Source: Desulfurococcaceae archaeon (GTDB lineage: Archaea > Thermoproteota > Thermoprotei_A > Sulfolobales > Desulfurococcaceae). Taken from it: a DNA stretch of 25,204 nt. Both the position numbers and the translations under genes were made by a program. A model generated the notes under the pieces. It made no database searches and was not told the DNA's origin. It saw only the letters and a list, made by a program, of their open reading frames with translations. Positions 22,197 to 25,204 of this stretch are shown in pieces; positions within the stretch are counted from its first letter, which is position 1, and the number at the start of each line of letters is the position of its first letter. Location: contig JAJHQY010000003.1 in assembly GCA_020833085.1 (NCBI GenBank), positions 1 to 25,204 on the forward strand. Reading direction: 5' to 3'.

Positions 22197-23351
22197 TTGA
22201 GCGAGGCCTCATTTATCGGCTTTATAGAGTCGTATAAGAGCTTTACTATAGTACCAGATAGCTCACTAGACTCTCTCCTCTCAGCTGGAGTCCTCTTGAA
22301 GAACCTGAGCGAACACGGCTGGGATGTGAGAGTAAACTTGGACCCCAAAGTCCTCCTCGACTATAGCAGTGACCCGGCTATACTCCTGAATTTACAGCCC
22401 ACTAATACTCAAAAACAACTAGTGCTCTCGTCTACTAGTACGAGCTCTGTGACGGCTCTCACAGTCTCACTACTAGAGAAGGCGCTTGGAGGAGTCGACA
22501 AGTGGTGTAAAATACTAGCCGTGATCTCGGGGCTCTACCGCGGGCACTACGACTTTAAAGCTGGCGGGTTTAAAGGCTTGGAGAACTCTATTCTCAGCGA
22601 ACTAGCATCTCAGAAAATCGTTACAGAAGTAGTGTCACTACGGCTCTGGGGTGCTAAGAGGAGTAGTCTAGTGTCAGCGCTGGCGAGGACACTTGTACCC
22701 TTCATTCCCGGGATCACGGGTAACTTGGAGAACGCGTCTCGAATTGTGAGAGAAGTACTCGGTGTTAGCGACCCTAGCTCTGTTAGGTTGAAAGAGATTA
22801 GTGGCGAGGAAGACGTTAAGAAGGCTTCAGCCCTCATCAAAAAAATCTCAGAGGTGGCTCAGCAATACGCTAAAATAGACCTCCAGCTGCCAATTAAGCT
22901 TGTTGGCGACTTCTACATACACGTAGAGGGCTATGGCACTGCACTGGAGCTAGAAGCTCATGAAGCCCTCGGAGGCCTTGTGGTCTATGAGAGTAGTTGT
23001 AGAGAGTGCCCACTAGACATAGTAGTGTTGCCTCTGAGTGTAGACGCGCTACCACAGATTCTAGCTGTGTACAATAGCATAGTAGACTACCTGGCCGCGT
23101 CGCTTTCAACGCAACTAGTAGAGTTCCTGAGAAGTGGGAGGAGCGTCTTTGAGTGCGAGGAGTCTCTGCAGAGACCAGACCTAATAGTAGACGTACTGCT
23201 ATACCACGGCATCGCACCACAGAATAGAGCTGTAAGCGCTGTCTGTGATGGAGAGGAGGTGACTGTTCTCAGGGAGCTACTCAGAGTAGGTGTCAAACCC
23301 GAAGAGGCGTACTCGAAGTGCCTGGAGAGCCAGGTGTGCAGAGTAAAGTAA
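22197..23351 (+). CDS. RecJ/Cdc45-like DHH-family protein with lost catalytic motifs
   Basis: The location between rps15 and pcc1/rps3ae is that of the archaeal RecJ/GAN/Cdc45 gene, whose products join GINS and MCM at the replication fork. The 384-residue protein keeps the overall plan but not the catalytic residues. Where active members have an aspartate-rich D-A-D-G motif, residues 18-30 read IVPDSSLDSLLSA. The second-motif aspartate position reads AILLNLQP (61-68) and the DHH position reads LVLSSTST (75-82). RTLVPFIPGITGN matches a conserved family segment. I infer a non-catalytic, Cdc45-like scaffold. The start is TTG 22197; other DHH-fold roles cannot be excluded. Confidence 0.75.
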   Translation: MSEASFIGFIESYKSFTIVPDSSLDSLLSAGVLLKNLSEHGWDVRVNLDPKVLLDYSSDPAILLNLQPTNTQKQLVLSSTSTSSVTALTVSLLEKALGGVDKWCKILAVISGLYRGHYDFKAGGFKGLENSILSELASQKIVTEVVSLRLWGAKRSSLVSALARTLVPFIPGITGNLENASRIVREVLGVSDPSSVRLKEISGEEDVKKASALIKKISEVAQQYAKIDLQLPIKLVGDFYIHVEGYGTALELEAHEALGGLVVYESSCRECPLDIVVLPLSVDALPQILAVYNSIVDYLAASLSTQLVEFLRSGRSVFECEESLQRPDLIVDVLLYHGIAPQNRAVSAVCDGEEVTVLRELLRVGVKPEEAYSKCLESQVCRVK

Positions 23352-23617
23352 AAGCCCTAGTGAGCATTAGCGGTGAGTGTAAACTCGTCGAGTCAATTAT
23401 GAGAGCTCTCACCCCTGATAACCGCGCTACGACTAAGAACATGAGTATTAGTGAGAGTTTCAGGGAGTCTAGGAGCGGTGAATGCGTCTACGAGGTCGAG
23501 ATAAATGTTCACGCCGAGAGCGACTTTGAAGCCGTTAAGAGAGCTAGGGCGACTGTGAACGACCTACTACTATCACTAAAAGCGATTTTAAGCACGCACA
23601 GTGCATTAAAGACTTAA
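23336..23617 (+). CDS. pcc1: KEOPS subunit Pcc1
   Basis: Pcc1 forms the dimer on which Kae1, Bud32 and Cgi121 are arranged and contributes to tRNA binding. The 93-residue product has strand VKALVSISGE, helix KLVESIMRAL followed by the family TPDN, strand YEVEINVHAES, and the long helix DFEAVKRARATVNDLLLSLK. GTG 23336 overlaps the RecJ-like stop by 16 bases and has GGAGAG upstream; GTG 23318 adds six poorly supported residues. The linkage RecJ-like/Pcc1/S3Ae is known in archaea. Confidence 0.85.
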   Translation: MQSKVKALVSISGECKLVESIMRALTPDNRATTKNMSISESFRESRSGECVYEVEINVHAESDFEAVKRARATVNDLLLSLKAILSTHSALKT

Positions 23618-23622
23618 TAAGC

Positions 23623-23632
23623 CGTTTTAACC
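23623..23632 (+). promoter_or_regulatory. TATA box for rps3ae
   Basis: CGTTTTAACC lies just after the pcc1 stop and predicts initiation near 23650-23657, only a few bases before GTG 23660. Confidence 0.4.
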
Positions 23633-23659
23633 ATGTGTAGAGTCCCGGTTCAGTAGGGG

Positions 23660-24316
23660 GTGTCCAGCTACTTGTCTGCTAGTAGACCTGTGAAGGATAA
23701 GTGGAAGTTGAAGAAGTGGTATGAGGTACTAGCACCAGAAATGTTTAATTACATAAGTCTAGGTACTATACCGGCCGACGACCCCGACAAGTTAATTGGT
23801 CGAGTAATGGAGACTACGCTTTACGATATAACTGGCGATATTTCACAAGTTCACGTGAAGCTCTACTTCCAGATAATTAAAGTCGAGGGGGGCAAGGCAT
23901 ATACGTGGTTTAAAGGCCACGAGCTGGCAAGAGACTACATGAGGAGTCTAATCAGGAGAAAGAGTAGCAAAATACAAGGGATATTTGACATTACAACTAA
24001 AGACGGATATGTGCTGAGAATGACAATAGTCGCTCTGACTAGTTATAGATGTAAGAGTAGCCAGAAGAGAGCAATTAGAAAAATTATGCGTGACTACATA
24101 ACTAGTAGAGCCCCAGAACTAACACTCGCAGAGCTAGTCTCCGAGATCCTGAGCTACAAGATCTCTAATGAAATAGCAGAGCGTGCCAGAAAAATCTACC
24201 CAATTAGAAGAGTAGAGGTCTACAAGACAAAACTGCTAATGGTACCCACACCAGAAGGACCCAAACCCGCTGTGGTCGTTTCTCCAATACAACTACGTAA
24301 AGTAGCAACAAAGTAG
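23660..24316 (+). CDS. rps3ae: Small ribosomal subunit protein eS1 (S3Ae)
   Basis: eS1 lies near the mRNA exit of the 30S subunit. The 218-residue product has VKDKWKLKKWYEVLAPEMFN, LGTIPADDPDKLIGRVMETT, and RCKSSQKRAIRKIMRDYI, diagnostic of archaeal S3Ae. GTG 23660 and TTG 23672 (MSASRPVKDKWK) are both possible; GGGGTG at 23657-23662 could serve the TTG, and the predicted transcript start also leaves room for either. It closes the rps15-rps3ae block. Confidence 0.95.
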   Translation: MSSYLSASRPVKDKWKLKKWYEVLAPEMFNYISLGTIPADDPDKLIGRVMETTLYDITGDISQVHVKLYFQIIKVEGGKAYTWFKGHELARDYMRSLIRRKSSKIQGIFDITTKDGYVLRMTIVALTSYRCKSSQKRAIRKIMRDYITSRAPELTLAELVSEILSYKISNEIAERARKIYPIRRVEVYKTKLLMVPTPEGPKPAVVVSPIQLRKVATK

Positions 24317-24387
24317 ACCAGCACCCAGCACACTACAATTCTAGTACTCTCTACTCGTCCTATCACCCTGATCCCTTCTCGAGGCAT

Positions 24388-24395
24388 CTTTAAAT
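24388..24395 (+). promoter_or_regulatory. TATA box for the nucleotidyltransferase gene
   Basis: CTTTAAAT predicts initiation near 24415-24420. A 9-base direct repeat flanks that point, and the leader before TTG 24462 is about 45 bases. Confidence 0.45.
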
Positions 24396-24408
24396 CGCCT
24401 TCCTAGCT

Positions 24409-24433
24409 ACTTAGTGTCTAGTGCACTTAGTGT
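24409..24433 (+). repeat. Direct repeat ACTTAGTGT at the predicted transcription start
   Basis: ACTTAGTGT occurs at 24409-24417 and again at 24425-24433, 16 bases apart start to start, straddling the expected initiation point. Tandem half-sites there could be an operator, but no regulator gene is adjacent. Confidence 0.4.
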
Positions 24434-24461
24434 AGCATGTGCTAGTAGAGGGGGCATTTTC

Positions 24462-25204
24462 TTGGCTCTAAAAGCAGTCGTACTCGCCGCTGGCGAGGGG
24501 ACAAGACTTAGACCTATTACAGAGACGAGGCCCAAAGCGCTCATACCTGTTCTCTGTAAGCCGCTCTTACAGTGGCACATTGAGGCGTTACTCAAAGTAG
24601 TAGAGGAGGTCGTTGTTGTTGTTGGATACATGTCTGACCTCGTGGTGAAGTACCTTGAGAGCGGCGGTCTAATGAGTAGGAACGTGAGAATTGTAAGACA
24701 AGAAAAACTCCTTGGTACCGGCGACGCTGTGCTAATCGCCACTAGAACACTAGATCCAGACGACGAGGTCATAATCACGTATTCCGATGTGTTTCTCGAA
24801 GACTGGAGAGTCTTGGAGAGAATTAGCAGAGAAAGTGGCAACATCATCGTCGGTGTGAGAGTTCCCAATCCGAGAGACTACGGCGTTCTCTACAGCGATG
24901 GCGGCTACTTAAAGTACATCGTCGAAAAGCCCGAGCAGCCGGAATCAGACCTGGTGAACGCCGGTCTCTACAAGTTGAGAGTCAAAGATATTCTCGAGAA
25001 CAGCGACGTCTCTTTAAGTCCTCGCGGCGAAGTCGAGCTAACTAGCATAGTTAACAAAGTGGCCACTAGAAGCCCAATAAGAGTCTACGAGTACAGTGGT
25101 AAGTGGATTGATGTTGGCAAGCCGTGGCACGTAATAGAGGCTAATAAAATCGCTCTAGAAGGCGTCACCACCACTATTAGGGGCAGAATCGAGGACCCCG
25201 TCTA
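24462..25204 (+). CDS. Sugar-1-phosphate nucleotidyltransferase (partial, runs off the end)
   Basis: These enzymes make NDP-sugars from NTP and a sugar 1-phosphate. The first 247 codons are visible. The nucleotide loop LAAGEGTRLRPITETRPKAL is near the N-terminus; YSDVF occupies the metal-binding aspartate region, and VEKPEQP, NAGLYKL and GKWIDVGKPWHVIEANKIAL follow. The last residues (GVTTTIRGRIEDPV) start what looks like a left-handed beta-helix, so this is probably the long archaeal type related to GlmU or RfbA, with UDP-GlcNAc or dTDP-glucose activity not decidable here. The start is TTG 24462 with AGAGGGGGC upstream. It has its own promoter and is probably unrelated to rps3ae. Confidence 0.9.
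   Translation, partial: MALKAVVLAAGEGTRLRPITETRPKALIPVLCKPLLQWHIEALLKVVEEVVVVVGYMSDLVVKYLESGGLMSRNVRIVRQEKLLGTGDAVLIATRTLDPDDEVIITYSDVFLEDWRVLERISRESGNIIVGVRVPNPRDYGVLYSDGGYLKYIVEKPEQPESDLVNAGLYKLRVKDILENSDVSLSPRGEVELTSIVNKVATRSPIRVYEYSGKWIDVGKPWHVIEANKIALEGVTTTIRGRIEDPV

Noticed and set aside
24407..24868. Minus-strand frame of 153 codons opposite the nucleotidyltransferase
   Set aside because: Shadow of the plus-strand gene; no ribosome binding site or family resemblance.
1..25204. Insertion sequences, CRISPR arrays, prophage or attachment sites
   Set aside because: No transposase or integrase frames, no repeated spacer pattern, and no composition break were seen.

Overview
The window is a continuous piece of a thermophilic crenarchaeal (Thermoprotei) chromosome. 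The evidence is archaeal-type ribosomal proteins (S3Ae, S6e, S24e, S27ae, S28e, L7Ae, L18e, L24e), archaeal RNA polymerase subunits (Rpo3/D, Rpo10/N, Rpo7/E1, Spt4), aIF2-gamma and aIF5B, KEOPS genes, an intron-containing tRNA-Ser, TATA-type promoters (TTTATAAG or CTTTTAAG), frequent GTG and TTG starts, and GGTGA-type ribosome binding sites. The gene order resembles Desulfurococcales or Sulfolobales, but I cannot name a genus. I see no insertion sequence, CRISPR array, prophage or foreign-looking region.

Layout. Positions 1-2622 hold the end of rps12, rps7, EF-1A and rps10; a small minus-strand ORF sits head to head with EF-1A. A tRNA-Ser(GGA) with a 12-nt intron lies at 2683-2780. Positions 2892-7260 form one tight operon: rps13, rps4, rps11, rpoD, rpl18e, rpl13, rps9, rpoN, rps2. 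Positions 7344-11595 hold a Memo-family protein, type 2 isopentenyl-diphosphate isomerase (apparently started by ATT), a small protein with a lipoyl-like fold, and glutamyl-tRNA synthetase. Positions 11668-14721 are a rearranged L7Ae/S28e/L24e/aIF5B neighbourhood in which S28e and aIF5B point the opposite way. A 220-base convergent gap there contains a strongly structured sequence that may be a non-coding RNA. Positions 14849-21624 run rightward: rps6e, aIF2-gamma, a PIN protein, a gap with hairpins, rpoE1, spt4, GTP-dependent dephospho-CoA kinase, rps24e, rps27ae, kae1, bud32 and an XTP/dITP pyrophosphatase. Positions 21666-24316 hold rps15, a RecJ/Cdc45-like protein with lost catalytic motifs, pcc1 and rps3ae. 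A sugar-phosphate nucleotidyltransferase starts at 24462 and runs off the end.

Together the genes cover translation (ribosome, initiation, elongation, charging and t6A modification of tRNA), transcription (four polymerase or elongation components) and a link to replication (Cdc45-like protein). Isoprenoid and coenzyme A synthesis genes are embedded among them. The observations I rate highest are the possible second Pcc1-like protein opposite EF-1A, the structured element at 12721-12881, the ATT start of the isomerase, the catalytically degenerate RecJ homologue, and the loss of half the zinc-knuckle cysteines in aIF2-gamma.
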